From an uncultured Gammaproteobacteria bacterium (GTDB lineage Bacteria; Pseudomonadota; Gammaproteobacteria; Steroidobacterales; Foliamicaceae): DNA of 64,000 bases. The notes under the pieces were generated by a model, which saw only the letters and a program-made list of their open reading frames with translations, searched no databases and had not been told where the DNA came from. Location: contig OX639965.1 of assembly GCA_951828235.1 (NCBI GenBank), positions 1,385,191 to 1,449,190 on the forward strand, written 5' to 3'. This document shows, piece by piece, positions 1 through 8,546 of the stretch (within the stretch, counting starts at the first letter, position 1; the number at the start of each line of letters is the position of its first letter). The translations under genes were made by a program, and so were the position numbers.

Positions 1-246
1 ATGCCGGGCTACAACTCGCATTAACGGCAGTAAATTGGGGATGGAGGCACGTAGGTGAACGGAACAATAAGCGCATTTTTATCAATGGCTTACGGCGTTC
101 CTTTCGCCGACTTGGGTGATCGTCGGCAAGGTATCGGGCGTGTGCTAAGAGCCTGCAATGGGCGCCCGCCAACCAAGGCTATAACAGGTCAGTTCTGATC
201 GTAAGCATATGAAATTTAGTGGAATTTCTACACGGAGGAATGGGAG
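1..246. other. Leader region with no recognisable gene
   Basis: No convincing coding sequence is seen in the stretch before the integrase promoter. A short open frame starting at ATG 85 has no recognisable product and no ribosome binding site that stands out. Base composition is somewhat more AT-rich than the genes to the right. The window begins in the middle of something unknown, so this could be the tail of an intergenic region. Confidence 0.4.
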
Positions 247-283
247 TTGACAAGGGTTTTCTAATACCTATAATGCGAGGTAT
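247..283 (+). promoter_or_regulatory. Consensus sigma70 promoter with a dyad over the -10 box
   Basis: TTGACA lies at 247-252 and TATAAT at 269-274, a perfect match to both sigma70 boxes with a 16-nt spacer. The inverted repeat ATACCT (264-269) / AGGTAT (278-283) encloses the -10 box, which is where a repressor would sit. Transcription would start near 281 and read into the recombinase at 354. A purine-rich AAGGAGA follows at 310-316. The boxes are seen; repression through the dyad is inference. Confidence 0.7.
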
Positions 284-353
284 CATAAATAAAGGCGGGC
301 GTGAATCGTAAGGAGATAACAAACTCACGGCGCTATCCTTCTCCGGCGATGAG

Positions 354-1283
354 TTGCGGGGCCTGTCGGGAGGGGATGTGGGAAACCAGGCCGTTTCGGA
401 TCGAGCGTATATCCTGATGCAGCAATCCAACGCTCTCAATACTCGCCGTGCCTATGCGTCCATGCTTAAGGGTTTTGACGCTTGGCGGAAGGGCCGGCCG
501 GTGGACGATGCGGGGATAGCGGATTATCTTGCTCATCTTCAGGAGTCCGGCAAGGCAGTGGCTACGGCGCGCATTGCATTGGCGGCAATCCGCTATCGCG
601 CCCGCCACAACGATGAGTCTCGCCCGGACGGCGCGCTCACTGCCAAGGTGCTGGCAGGTTATGGGCGCGCCGGAGCGAACCGGGGTCGCGGTCAGGTTGC
701 GGGAGTGACATGGGAACAGGCGGACGCCATGGCCTCTCTCGCCGCCCAGGGCGGGCGCTTATGGGATTTGCGGGATGCGGCGCTGATCACGGTGATGTCG
801 GATGGTTTGCTGCGGGTCAGCGAAGCTGCCGCCGTACGCGTGGCGGACGTGAACCCTGCGCAAAATGGCGCCGGCACGCTTCTGGTGGCTCAGAGCAAGA
901 CGGATCAGCAGGCCGCGGGCGCCGTTTTGCATTTGCGTGCTGTCACGATGCGCCGGGTTTCAGCCTGGAAGGAGGCGGCAGGGATTGACTCCGGGCCGCT
1001 GCTTCGGCGGATCCGAAAGGGCGGACGGGTCGAGGACACGCCGCTGACAGCCACGTCCATCCGCGCCATCATTCAGCGTTGGGCGAAGGCGGCAGGCGTA
1101 TCCGGGCGTGTGTCCGGGCACAGCCTGCGGGTGGGCGCCGCGCAGTCGCTGGTTTCGGCGGGCGCCACCGTGCCGGAACTGCAGCAGGCGGGCCGCTGGC
1201 TGTCGCCGGAAATGCCGGCGCACTACGCAAGAGGGCTGCTTTCAGGGCAAGGCGCCGTGGCGCGCCTGAGGCCGGATTCATGA
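354..1283 (+). CDS. Tyrosine recombinase (phage-integrase family)
   Basis: A 309-aa site-specific recombinase. An N-terminal SAM-like DNA-binding domain (about residues 20-105) precedes the catalytic domain (about 115-300). The catalytic set is visible: R154 in LLRVSE, K182 in QSKTD, H256 and R259 in GHSLR, W282 in the slot that is often the second His, and the nucleophile Y291 in AHYAR. The start is uncertain. The only start codon near the front is TTG 354, but the frame is open and coding-like from the stop at 309-311. An AAGGAGA at 310-316 has no standard start codon at the usual distance, so initiation may be unusual. It stands alone, without an excisionase or phage genes, so it may mark an old integration or act as a lone integrase. 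Confidence 0.85.
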   Translation: MRGLSGGDVGNQAVSDRAYILMQQSNALNTRRAYASMLKGFDAWRKGRPVDDAGIADYLAHLQESGKAVATARIALAAIRYRARHNDESRPDGALTAKVLAGYGRAGANRGRGQVAGVTWEQADAMASLAAQGGRLWDLRDAALITVMSDGLLRVSEAAAVRVADVNPAQNGAGTLLVAQSKTDQQAAGAVLHLRAVTMRRVSAWKEAAGIDSGPLLRRIRKGGRVEDTPLTATSIRAIIQRWAKAAGVSGRVSGHSLRVGAAQSLVSAGATVPELQQAGRWLSPEMPAHYARGLLSGQGAVARLRPDS

Positions 1284-1310
1284 TCGAATCCTTGCCTTGA
1301 AATACCGCAG

Positions 1311-1339
1311 TTGACTTGCGGATTTTCAAGGCATATCAT
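1311..1339 (+). promoter_or_regulatory. Sigma70 promoter giving a leaderless transcript
   Basis: TTGACT at 1311-1316 and TATCAT at 1334-1339 are separated by exactly 17 nt. A start about 7 nt downstream falls at 1346, which is the A of the ATG of the following ATPase gene. No Shine-Dalgarno sequence could then be in the message. The boxes are seen directly; leaderless translation is inference. Confidence 0.55.
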
Positions 1340-1345
1340 GGGCGA

Positions 1346-2527
1346 ATGATCAAACGTCCAGGCACGATCGAGCGGATTGACGCCGCTTTCGCCGTGCATC
1401 CGGCGGTTGCGCTGGTGGGTCCCCGGCAATGCGGCAAGACCACCCTGGCCCGTATGTACGCCAGCAAGGAAGGAGATGCGACTTTCTTTGACCTTGAGCG
1501 GACCATGGATCAGCGCCGGCTGGAAGCGCCCGAACAGGCCTTGGCGCCGTTGCGCGGACTGGTGGTGATTGACGAGGTGCAAAGGGCGCCCTCGCTGTTC
1601 GAGGCCTTGCGCGTGCTGCTGGACCGGCCCGGCGCGGACGCGCGATTCCTGCTGCTGGGCAGCGCATCTCCGCGATTGCTCAGGAATACCTCGGAAACGC
1701 TCGCCGGCCGCGTGGGGATCGTTGATCTGGCCGGTTTCGACATGACGGAGACGCCTTCGCAGGATTGGCGGACCCTGTGGGAGCGCGGCGGCTTTCCGCG
1801 CAGCTACCTGGCCCGCAGCGCTTCCGCCTCCGCGCTGTGGCGGGAGAATTTCATCCGCACCTTTCTGGAACGGGACATCCCGCAACTGGGCATCGGCGTG
1901 CCCGCCGAGTCGCTGCGGCGATTCTGGACCATGATCGCCCACTATCACGGGCAAATCTGGAACGCGTCCGAGTTCGCGCGCGCCATGGGGACCAGCGAGG
2001 GGACGGCGCGCAGGTATCTGGATATTCTGCAGGGCGCCTACATGGTGCGGGCTCTTACGCCGTGGCATGAAAATATCAGGAAGAGGCAGGTCAAGTCGCC
2101 CAAGATATACGTGCGCGACAGCGGGCTGCTGCACGCCTTGCTTGAGCTGGCCTCCTTCGGCGCCATTGCGGGGCACCCGAAGATCGGCGCATCCTTTGAG
2201 GGCTTCGCTATTGAACAACTCCTGTCCTGCTTCAACACGCGCTCGGCCAGCTTCTGGGCCACGCACGGCGGCGCGGAACTGGACCTGCTGGTGAATTGCG
2301 CCGGCAGGCGTTACGGTTTCGAGTGCAAGTACGGCGACGCGCCGGGCGCTACCCGCGCCATGCACAGCGCTGTCGAAAGCCTTGGCCTGGAACGCCTCTG
2401 GGTGGTGTATCCGGGTGACGAACCCTATGCCTTGACGGAGCGCATTTCCGTGTTGCCGGTGGGCAGCGTTCCGGCGCATGTGCGGCGCATGAGAAACATG
2501 GCGCTACCGCGAAGTCCTGGAAGTTGA
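1346..2527 (+). CDS. ATP-binding protein, AAA_14 / DUF4143 type
   Basis: A 393-aa protein of the widespread AAA_14-DUF4143 family, whose physiological role is not settled. The Walker A motif is GPRQCGKTT (K31) and Walker B is VVIDEVQRAP (D76, E77). A DUF4143 helical region and winged-helix-like part follow. The C-terminus carries a PD-(D/E)xK-like signature, ELDLLVN then FECKYG. An upstream TTG at 1316 is in frame, but the well-formed promoter at 1311-1339 overlaps it, so ATG 1346 is preferred. A second, distant paralogue lies at 19524-20783. Some family members resemble nucleases or act as toxin-like stress genes; no partner gene is adjacent here. Confidence 0.85.
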   Translation: MIKRPGTIERIDAAFAVHPAVALVGPRQCGKTTLARMYASKEGDATFFDLERTMDQRRLEAPEQALAPLRGLVVIDEVQRAPSLFEALRVLLDRPGADARFLLLGSASPRLLRNTSETLAGRVGIVDLAGFDMTETPSQDWRTLWERGGFPRSYLARSASASALWRENFIRTFLERDIPQLGIGVPAESLRRFWTMIAHYHGQIWNASEFARAMGTSEGTARRYLDILQGAYMVRALTPWHENIRKRQVKSPKIYVRDSGLLHALLELASFGAIAGHPKIGASFEGFAIEQLLSCFNTRSASFWATHGGAELDLLVNCAGRRYGFECKYGDAPGATRAMHSAVESLGLERLWVVYPGDEPYALTERISVLPVGSVPAHVRRMRNMALPRSPGS

Positions 2528-2680
2528 GGCAGAAGGCGAGCCGGATGCGTGGTTGCACTTTCCGGCCGTTGATCCGCCTTCTTTGCGTCAGCCGGCTTCG
2601 AGGGACTGATAGAGGCCGACGATGAACGAGGTGAATGCTCCTGCGTATGGAGCGCTGCAATCATGCGAATACCAGCCCGG

Positions 2681-3691
2681 TCACAACGCGGCCGGCTCGT
2701 TCTCCTTCATGTAGACCTCGAACGAAGACTCGCTCGGCTGGTCTTCGTTGATCTCCTGGATCAGGTACTCCGGATAGTTCTTCTCCGCGTAGGCCAGGAT
2801 GTTCGGCGGAAGCTGTTCGAGATTGTCCAGGCCCCTGGTGGTGCAGCGGTAGAACAGGCGGCCTTCGTGCCGGCCCATCATCTGCCACGGCAGCCAGGGC
2901 GCCAGGCGGATCCAGGAACCGCTGTGCTTTATCCGATCCAGGGCGGGATTGCGAAGATCGTCGTCGTTGCAGACGTATTCGAACATTTCGCACACAGGCA
3001 GGATTTCGCCGGTGGACTCGCGCACCCACACCTCGGGGTCGAGCAGGTTGGGCACCATGCCGCGGAAGTCCAGCCACACGGACGTCTGGTTGCCGATGGT
3101 CTGCCAGTTGAGGACAAAGGGATTGCTGGGGTCGTCGGACGCCCGGTAGTTGGGGAACTTGAAGAACATTTCGCCGGTCTGGTCCCCGACCGGCGCCTGG
3201 GAGCGGAACTGGGGCCCGAACACGCCCTTGACCATGCGGTTGTGGATGTGCATGACCTTGTTGGTCTCGCCGGTGTACGGGTTCTCCCAGGTCTCGATGA
3301 TCTCGTTGGTCCTGAGGTCCTTGTAGAAGCCCACTTCCTTCCAGAAGCTGGCGAAGGCGCCGTTTTCCTGGCGCACCGTGTATCCCATCCCGAAGCCTTC
3401 CAGGCCGAACAGCGCGTCCGGCGTGTTGTTCGGCAGCATTCCGAACACCAGGCCCGAATACCAGCCCTGCACCCAGTCGCGATCCTTCAATGAATTCGTC
3501 AGCTTGAAATACGCTTCAAGGTTGTCCATCGGGTTCATCCAGTCGTAGTCGATCCGGTCCTGGGCCGGCTCCTGCGCCTGTTCCTGTTCCTGGCTTCCGC
3601 CGCATCCAGGCAATGCCGAAGCGGCCGCAAGAGCGGCACCCCCGACCAGGACATTGCGGCGGCTTAAGGGTGAGTCGAAGTGGTGCGGCAT
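2681..3691 (-). CDS. DUF1838-family exported protein (paralogue A)
   Basis: A 336-aa protein with a twin-arginine signal (LSRRNVLVGG) ending in a lipobox-like LPGC, so probably a Tat-exported lipoprotein. The start is supported by GGGAG upstream. It shows the two motifs shared by six proteins of this window: an aromatic plus D-L-x-T-x-E followed by N-P-Y-T-G-E (about residues 120-145), and a W-x-x-M-G segment followed by a leucine-proline helix near the C-terminus. I assign DUF1838 from memory of the family; no enzymatic role is established. It is divergent from the amine oxidase at 3832, and the two may share a control region. Confidence 0.7.
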   Translation of the reverse strand: MPHHFDSPLSRRNVLVGGAALAAASALPGCGGSQEQEQAQEPAQDRIDYDWMNPMDNLEAYFKLTNSLKDRDWVQGWYSGLVFGMLPNNTPDALFGLEGFGMGYTVRQENGAFASFWKEVGFYKDLRTNEIIETWENPYTGETNKVMHIHNRMVKGVFGPQFRSQAPVGDQTGEMFFKFPNYRASDDPSNPFVLNWQTIGNQTSVWLDFRGMVPNLLDPEVWVRESTGEILPVCEMFEYVCNDDDLRNPALDRIKHSGSWIRLAPWLPWQMMGRHEGRLFYRCTTRGLDNLEQLPPNILAYAEKNYPEYLIQEINEDQPSESSFEVYMKENEPAAL

Positions 3692-3831
3692 GGCGGGTCT
3701 CCCGGTTGATGCGCGTATTCCCAGCCCACGAGTCTAGACAGCCCGAAGGCGGTTTGCAATTGGCGCGACACGACACTGGGGCCTTTCGGCTGCATGCTAG
3801 AGTCTCGTGCGGGCAGTGAGGTCATTTTTCC

Positions 3832-5298
3832 ATGTTGAGCCGGCGGGCCTTCAGTACCGGTGCGCTTGCGCTGGCGGGTTTTGCCGGGTTCGCTGCCCGG
3901 GCGCCTTCAGCAGGCGCCAGGCAGTCGGAACGAACCAGCGGGGGGGATTCGGCTGCGACCGACGTGCTGATTGTCGGCGCGGGACTGTCCGGGCTCTACA
4001 CGGCGCTGCTGCTGGAGGAACTCGGTGCGTCGGTACAGGTCATCGAGAGCCGCTCGCGGGTCGGCGGGCGCGTTCACACCCTCTATGATCTTCCCGGCCA
4101 CCCGGAGGTGGGGGGCAACACCATTGCGAGCGGCTATGCGCGGATGATCGCCATGGCGCAAAGGCTTGATGTGCGACTGGTGGACTACGCCGCGCGCCTG
4201 TTCGGCGGACCGCCGCCGGAACTGGTCCATGACGGCGCGCTGCTGAGCCGGGCCGAGTGGGCGGAGTCGCCGGACAACCCATTCGCCGAAGAGTCCCGCG
4301 ACAGGATGCCCTGGGAGTTGATCGCGTCGCGGACCCCGTCGGGCAATCCTCTGCCGGTGTCCTCCGATTGGCTGAACCCCCAATTCGGCTCTCTGGACGT
4401 CCCTCTGCACGACTACTTCCTGGACCAGGGCCTGAGCGACGGCGAGGTCCGCACGGCGTACGACACAAACCCCTACTACGGGACGTCCGCCTGGGACGTC
4501 TCGGCGCTGATGTACCTGTTCAACGAGCGCTGGATACGAGAGCAGACCGCGATCGGACCTGCCGCCTACGCCGTCGAAGGCGGCAATCAGCGCCTGCCGG
4601 ATGCCATGGCGGGCGCACTCAATCGGGAAATCCGCTTCGGACAGGAAGTCGTGAGTATCGAGAACCGTGGCAACGGCGTTCGGGTGAGTTGCCGTGGCGG
4701 CGACTCGTTCCACGCACCCTTCGTGGTGTGTTCGGCGCCGTTCTCGAAGGTCAGGGACATGGCGCTCTCGCCGCCGCTTAAGGGCGTTCAGCGGCAAGCG
4801 GTGGGCACGCTTGCGTATATGCGCAATACCCTGGTTTTTCTGGTGCCCAAACGCCCGTTCTGGGAAGATGACGGGCTGTCTCCTTCCATGTGGACCAACG
4901 GCCGGCTGGGCATGGTGGCCGCGCAGCGCTTCGCCGAGGACCCTGCCGAAGTCACCGGCCTGGTGGTCAACACCCGCGGTTGGGTGGCGGATCAGCTCGA
5001 TCGCCTGGGGCCCGCCGATGCGCAGTCCTGGGTGATCCGTGAAATCGAGCGGCTGCGTCCGGCCGCAAAGGGGGCGCTGGAACCGGGCGGTTTTCACTCC
5101 TGGTGGCTGGATCCTCACAATGCGGGCGATTGGGCGATCTTCGCGCCGGGGCAGGTGCAGGGCCTGCTTCCGGGCATGGCGCGGCCTCATGGCCGGATCC
5201 ACTTCTGCGGCGAGCACACCGCCACCATGAACCGCGGCATGGAGGGCGCGATGGAGTCCGCCGAGCGGGTTGCGCTGGAGGTGGCTGACCGGCTCTGA
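3832..5298 (+). CDS. Exported FAD-dependent amine oxidase
   Basis: A 488-aa flavin-containing monoamine oxidase-type enzyme that would oxidise an amine (or related C-N or C-C bond) using FAD. It begins with a Tat-like signal (LSRRAFSTGALALAGFAG). The FAD-binding motif is VLIVGAGLSGLYTALLLEE (about residues 44-62), followed by ESRSRVGGRVHT. The C-terminal FAD-contacting segment is IHFCGEHTATMNRGMEGAME. Its length is normal for the family. It precedes a DUF1838 gene, hydrolase and nitrilase on the same strand, which suggests a shared pathway for a nitrogen-containing substrate. Substrate unknown. Confidence 0.85.
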   Translation: MLSRRAFSTGALALAGFAGFAARAPSAGARQSERTSGGDSAATDVLIVGAGLSGLYTALLLEELGASVQVIESRSRVGGRVHTLYDLPGHPEVGGNTIASGYARMIAMAQRLDVRLVDYAARLFGGPPPELVHDGALLSRAEWAESPDNPFAEESRDRMPWELIASRTPSGNPLPVSSDWLNPQFGSLDVPLHDYFLDQGLSDGEVRTAYDTNPYYGTSAWDVSALMYLFNERWIREQTAIGPAAYAVEGGNQRLPDAMAGALNREIRFGQEVVSIENRGNGVRVSCRGGDSFHAPFVVCSAPFSKVRDMALSPPLKGVQRQAVGTLAYMRNTLVFLVPKRPFWEDDGLSPSMWTNGRLGMVAAQRFAEDPAEVTGLVVNTRGWVADQLDRLGPADAQSWVIREIERLRPAAKGALEPGGFHSWWLDPHNAGDWAIFAPGQVQGLLPGMARPHGRIHFCGEHTATMNRGMEGAMESAERVALEVADRL

Positions 5299-5424
5299 CG
5301 AACGCAGGCTGGCGTCCGGGGTCGGGACGCTACATTCGGTATAGGATGCAAGGGGGCCTGCAGGTGACCGTGTGATGCTCACGCGTTCATCGGCATTGGC
5401 CTTCGGCAATTCGGGAGAGAAGAA

Positions 5425-6270
5425 ATGAAACGCAGAACGGCGCTCGGTCTTATCGGAGCTGCCGCCGCCGCGCCCCTGGTGAGGGTTCCGGCGGCGCGCG
5501 CGCAGATGCTTGATCTCGATCCATCGAATCCGGATCACACGCTCATGATCACCCGCAAGCTGGCGCACACCATGGACGACAGCATTGTCTACTGGTGGGC
5601 GAATCTGCGGCGGATGGCCGTGGTCGACAAGATCGCCACGCCCGTGTGGAACGTCCATGTCGCCGCATTGCTCAGGACCCGGGACATCGACGAGTCCGGC
5701 GCATACGAGGCGACGGCCATCAGCATGGTTTTCTATACCGATCTGGAAACCGGCGAATACCTGGAATCGATCAGGAACCCGTTTACCGGCCGGGAGGTCG
5801 AGATCGGCTATTTCCCGGCAATTCCGTCGAAGCGCGTGGCCAGCACCGACGAGTCCCCGGAGGAAGGACCGGGCCGGGAAGGGTTCAGGAGCATAAGAAT
5901 CCATCCGCTAGGGCCCGCAATGATCGAGGGTGACGATGTCTGGGTACGGGACGACGATATATTCCGCTCGGAACCTGAATCGCCCGAGGCAGGCCTGCCT
6001 TTTCGCGGCAACGACTGGAGTACGTATCACGGTTCGGTCGCCGACGTGGCCAACCCCGAAGTCCCGAACGCCCCCGCCACCTGGCATTTCAACGACATCC
6101 TGAGCTACCCGCCCTGGCTGGGCATGGGTGACCTGCCCGGCGACTTCGTCTCCCGCGGTTTCGGGCGCAAGGTTTCGTCGTTCGACGCCATGCCCGTCAG
6201 GTGGCAGGAACTCATCAGGATGCGGCACCCGGATATCTACGAGGACCCAACGGGCGCGCTGGATGGCTAG
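5425..6270 (+). CDS. DUF1838-family exported protein (paralogue B)
   Basis: A 281-aa protein with an N-terminal signal (KRRTALGLIGAAAAAPLV, then a RAQ cleavage region), likely Tat. GGGAGAG precedes ATG 5425. The family motifs are clear: FYTDLETGEYLESIRNPFTG in the middle and PPWLGMGDLPGDF followed by MRHPDIYEDP at the end. The stop overlaps the start of the next gene by 8 nt, so it is translationally coupled to the alpha/beta hydrolase. Function unknown; the operon suggests a periplasmic catabolic role. Confidence 0.75.
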   Translation: MKRRTALGLIGAAAAAPLVRVPAARAQMLDLDPSNPDHTLMITRKLAHTMDDSIVYWWANLRRMAVVDKIATPVWNVHVAALLRTRDIDESGAYEATAISMVFYTDLETGEYLESIRNPFTGREVEIGYFPAIPSKRVASTDESPEEGPGREGFRSIRIHPLGPAMIEGDDVWVRDDDIFRSEPESPEAGLPFRGNDWSTYHGSVADVANPEVPNAPATWHFNDILSYPPWLGMGDLPGDFVSRGFGRKVSSFDAMPVRWQELIRMRHPDIYEDPTGALDG

Positions 6271-7282
6271 AAGCATGACGCCGCGCCGCAACTGGCCCGC
6301 GCTGCTGGCCTGTGTTGCGGCCCTTGGCGCGATGGCGCCATTCGCGGGGTCATCCCGGGCCGCCGCCGGGCCCGAATCGGCCGGCACGATCACGCATGAG
6401 GAGCTCGTGGCCAGGTATGCGGACGAGGACTCCCGGTTCGTCGTGCTCGAGGGAAACGACGGCATAAACGTCCACTACAAGGACCAGGGATCAGGCCCCG
6501 CGGTCCTGCTGGTGCACAGTTCGACCGGCGATCTCAAGGATTACGACGGCTGGGTGGAGATTCTCGGCGATGACTACCGGGTCGTGCGCTTCGATCTGCC
6601 GGCCTTCGGCCTGACTGGCCCGGTACCCAGCGGCAACTACTCCATCGACCGGTTCCTGGCGCTGGTGGACAGCCTGATGGACCACCTGGGCATCGACCGT
6701 TTCGCGATCGCCGGAACCTCCTATGGCGGCCTTGTGGCGTTCCGGTACGCCGGCACCCGCACCGATCGCGTGACCGCCCTGGTGCTGCAGAACTCGGCGG
6801 GCGTGGAATACGGCGGCCGTGGCGGCACCACGGAGCGGGTGCGCGATACGTCGGCCGTGTTCGTGCCGAAACGTTTCACGACCGAGGAGATGGGCGCCAA
6901 TCTTCGCCTGTCGGTAAACGACGACAGCAACATTACCGAGGAACTGATCCGGCGAAAGACCGACTACTGGAACATGATCGGCCGCGACCGCGAAGGGTTC
7001 ATTGCCTGGCAGATGTACGAACGAGGGAACCCCCAGCGCGTGCTCGCCCGGGTGCGCGCGCCGGCGCTGGTGATCTGGGGCGGCGCGAGCAGGGCGCTAT
7101 CGCCCGAAACCGCCCAGCTCTTCGTGGATGCGATGAAGAACGCCGAGAGCACGGAGAAGATCATCTTCGAGGGCGGCGGGCACTTTCTGCATATCTCGAT
7201 GCCGGAAGCCACAGGCCGGGCCGTAAAGGACTTTCTGGACCGCAAGATCGGCCCTTCAAGCGAATACAACGAAAGGGAGTAA
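6263..7282 (+). CDS. Exported alpha/beta hydrolase
   Basis: A 339-aa alpha/beta-fold hydrolase with an N-terminal signal sequence (WPALLACVAALGAMAPFAGS). The oxyanion region is LLVHSSTGD, the nucleophile elbow is GTSYGG with S153, and the C-terminal GGGHFLHI supplies the His. ATG 6263 overlaps the upstream stop; ATG 6275 is an alternative. It lies between a DUF1838 gene and the nitrilase gene, 3 nt before the latter. Hydrolysis of an ester, lactone, amide or C-C bond is possible; sequence alone does not choose. Confidence 0.8.
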   Translation: MARSMTPRRNWPALLACVAALGAMAPFAGSSRAAAGPESAGTITHEELVARYADEDSRFVVLEGNDGINVHYKDQGSGPAVLLVHSSTGDLKDYDGWVEILGDDYRVVRFDLPAFGLTGPVPSGNYSIDRFLALVDSLMDHLGIDRFAIAGTSYGGLVAFRYAGTRTDRVTALVLQNSAGVEYGGRGGTTERVRDTSAVFVPKRFTTEEMGANLRLSVNDDSNITEELIRRKTDYWNMIGRDREGFIAWQMYERGNPQRVLARVRAPALVIWGGASRALSPETAQLFVDAMKNAESTEKIIFEGGGHFLHISMPEATGRAVKDFLDRKIGPSSEYNERE

Positions 7283-7285
7283 ACC

Positions 7286-8452
7286 ATGAGTGCCAAGCTC
7301 GACAGGAACGATTCTCCGCAGTCCCCGCGGCGCCGGGAGATACTGGCGGCCGGTTCGGCCGGCGCGATGGCGCTGGCGTTGGGAAGCGGGGCTGCGAGGG
7401 CCGAGGACGCCGCGGCAGGCGGCGGAGCCGTCGGCGTGGCCGCGGACGGCAACTACGAGCGCGTGCCGCTGCGCAAGGACACGCTGCGCGTGACCGCCGT
7501 GCAGTCCATCATGCGCGCGGTGCGCGACACGGCAAATCCCGCACGCGAGATGAAGGCGAACCTCGATCACATGCTCGATCTCATTGACAAGGCAAACGGA
7601 TTTGGGGGGCCGCAGGACCTCGTGTGCTTCCACGAGCAGCCCATCATGGGTTGGAATCCATGGACGCGCGAAGAAGTGCTGCGCGTGGCCATCGAAATAC
7701 CGGGGCCGGAAACCGAGGCGCTGGGCAGGAAAGCGAAGGAATACGGCTGCTACATCACCTTCGGCACCTATGCAATAGACCCGGACTGGCCGGGCCACCT
7801 GCTGCTCAACGGCGTGCTGATCGGCCCCGAGGGCAACGTGGTCGCCAATCATTGGAAGACCAACAATATTCGCGGTTTCATTCCCGGCTGGGACATCTTC
7901 ACCACCGGGATTTACGATGTGCTCGACCGCTACCGCGAGATGTACGGAGAGGATGCCGTGCTGCAGGTGGCGCGCACCGACATTGGCAATATTTCCTGCT
8001 CGATCACGCCCGGCCAGCCGGACGTGATCCGCGCGCTGGCCATGAAGGGCCTGGAGATCCGCCTGAGCTCGTCTTCGGGGGGTTACAGCCTTACCGAGGC
8101 CCAGACCATCGCGCGGCACAACCGGCTCTGGAGCGTGGTCTGCAACCAGTCCGTCTCGCCGGAGCAACCGGGCTTTCCGGAGTTCTCGGGTTCGGGCGAC
8201 ACGGCCATCTTCGATCCGCGCGGAACCATCGCGGCGCGGGCCCGGTCGGTGCATGAGGAGTTCGTGCGGACAACCATTCCGATGGCGGCATTCCGCCGTT
8301 CACGCACGATTCCGCCCGGCGTCCCGATTGAGATGCTGCGGCCGGTGCACGAGCGGTACGTGCCACGCGACGGTCCGAATTCCCAGGCGTCCTATCAGCC
8401 CGTGGATGCCGCTGACGCATCGCGCCATTTCAAGAACATCCGGAACTGGTAA
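7286..8452 (+). CDS. Tat-exported carbon-nitrogen hydrolase (nitrilase superfamily)
   Basis: A 388-aa member of the nitrilase/amidase superfamily. The Glu-Lys-Cys triad is visible as E117 (CFHEQPIMG), K191 (NHWKTNN) and C238 (NISCSITPGQP). The sequence after the Cys is not the usual one of aliphatic amidases or nitrilases, so the substrate is unclear. An unusual feature is the Tat signal SPRRREILAAGSAGAMALAL, since most relatives are cytoplasmic. GGGAG lies just upstream and the gap to the hydrolase stop is 3 nt. It ends the amine oxidase / DUF1838 / hydrolase run and is closed by a strong hairpin at 8496-8524. Confidence 0.8.
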   Translation: MSAKLDRNDSPQSPRRREILAAGSAGAMALALGSGAARAEDAAAGGGAVGVAADGNYERVPLRKDTLRVTAVQSIMRAVRDTANPAREMKANLDHMLDLIDKANGFGGPQDLVCFHEQPIMGWNPWTREEVLRVAIEIPGPETEALGRKAKEYGCYITFGTYAIDPDWPGHLLLNGVLIGPEGNVVANHWKTNNIRGFIPGWDIFTTGIYDVLDRYREMYGEDAVLQVARTDIGNISCSITPGQPDVIRALAMKGLEIRLSSSSGGYSLTEAQTIARHNRLWSVVCNQSVSPEQPGFPEFSGSGDTAIFDPRGTIAARARSVHEEFVRTTIPMAAFRRSRTIPPGVPIEMLRPVHERYVPRDGPNSQASYQPVDAADASRHFKNIRNW

Positions 8453-8495
8453 TTCCGGACGATCGCTGGAACGCGAAGCCGGCGGGCTAGAGTGA

Positions 8496-8524
8496 AACGG
8501 GCGGCTGCAATCCAGCCGCCCGTT
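8496..8524. terminator. Bidirectional hairpin terminator
   Basis: AACGGGCGGCTG (8496-8507) pairs perfectly over 12 bp with CAGCCGCCCGTT (8513-8524) around the 5-nt loop CAATC. It sits between the convergent nitrilase and TonB receptor genes. There is no long T run, but the stem flanks are A-rich on one side and T-containing on the other. Confidence 0.7.
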
Positions 8525-8546
8525 ACGTGAGTCAGGCTGCCATTTG

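Noticed and set aside
1223-2479. 418-codon minus-strand frame opposite the first DUF4143 ATPase
   Set aside because: Shadow of a gene with intact Walker motifs; low-complexity Arg/His/Gly composition.
3907-5904. 665-codon open frame on the minus strand across the amine oxidase and DUF1838 genes
   Set aside because: Antisense shadow. Both plus-strand genes have clear motifs, signals and ribosome binding sites.
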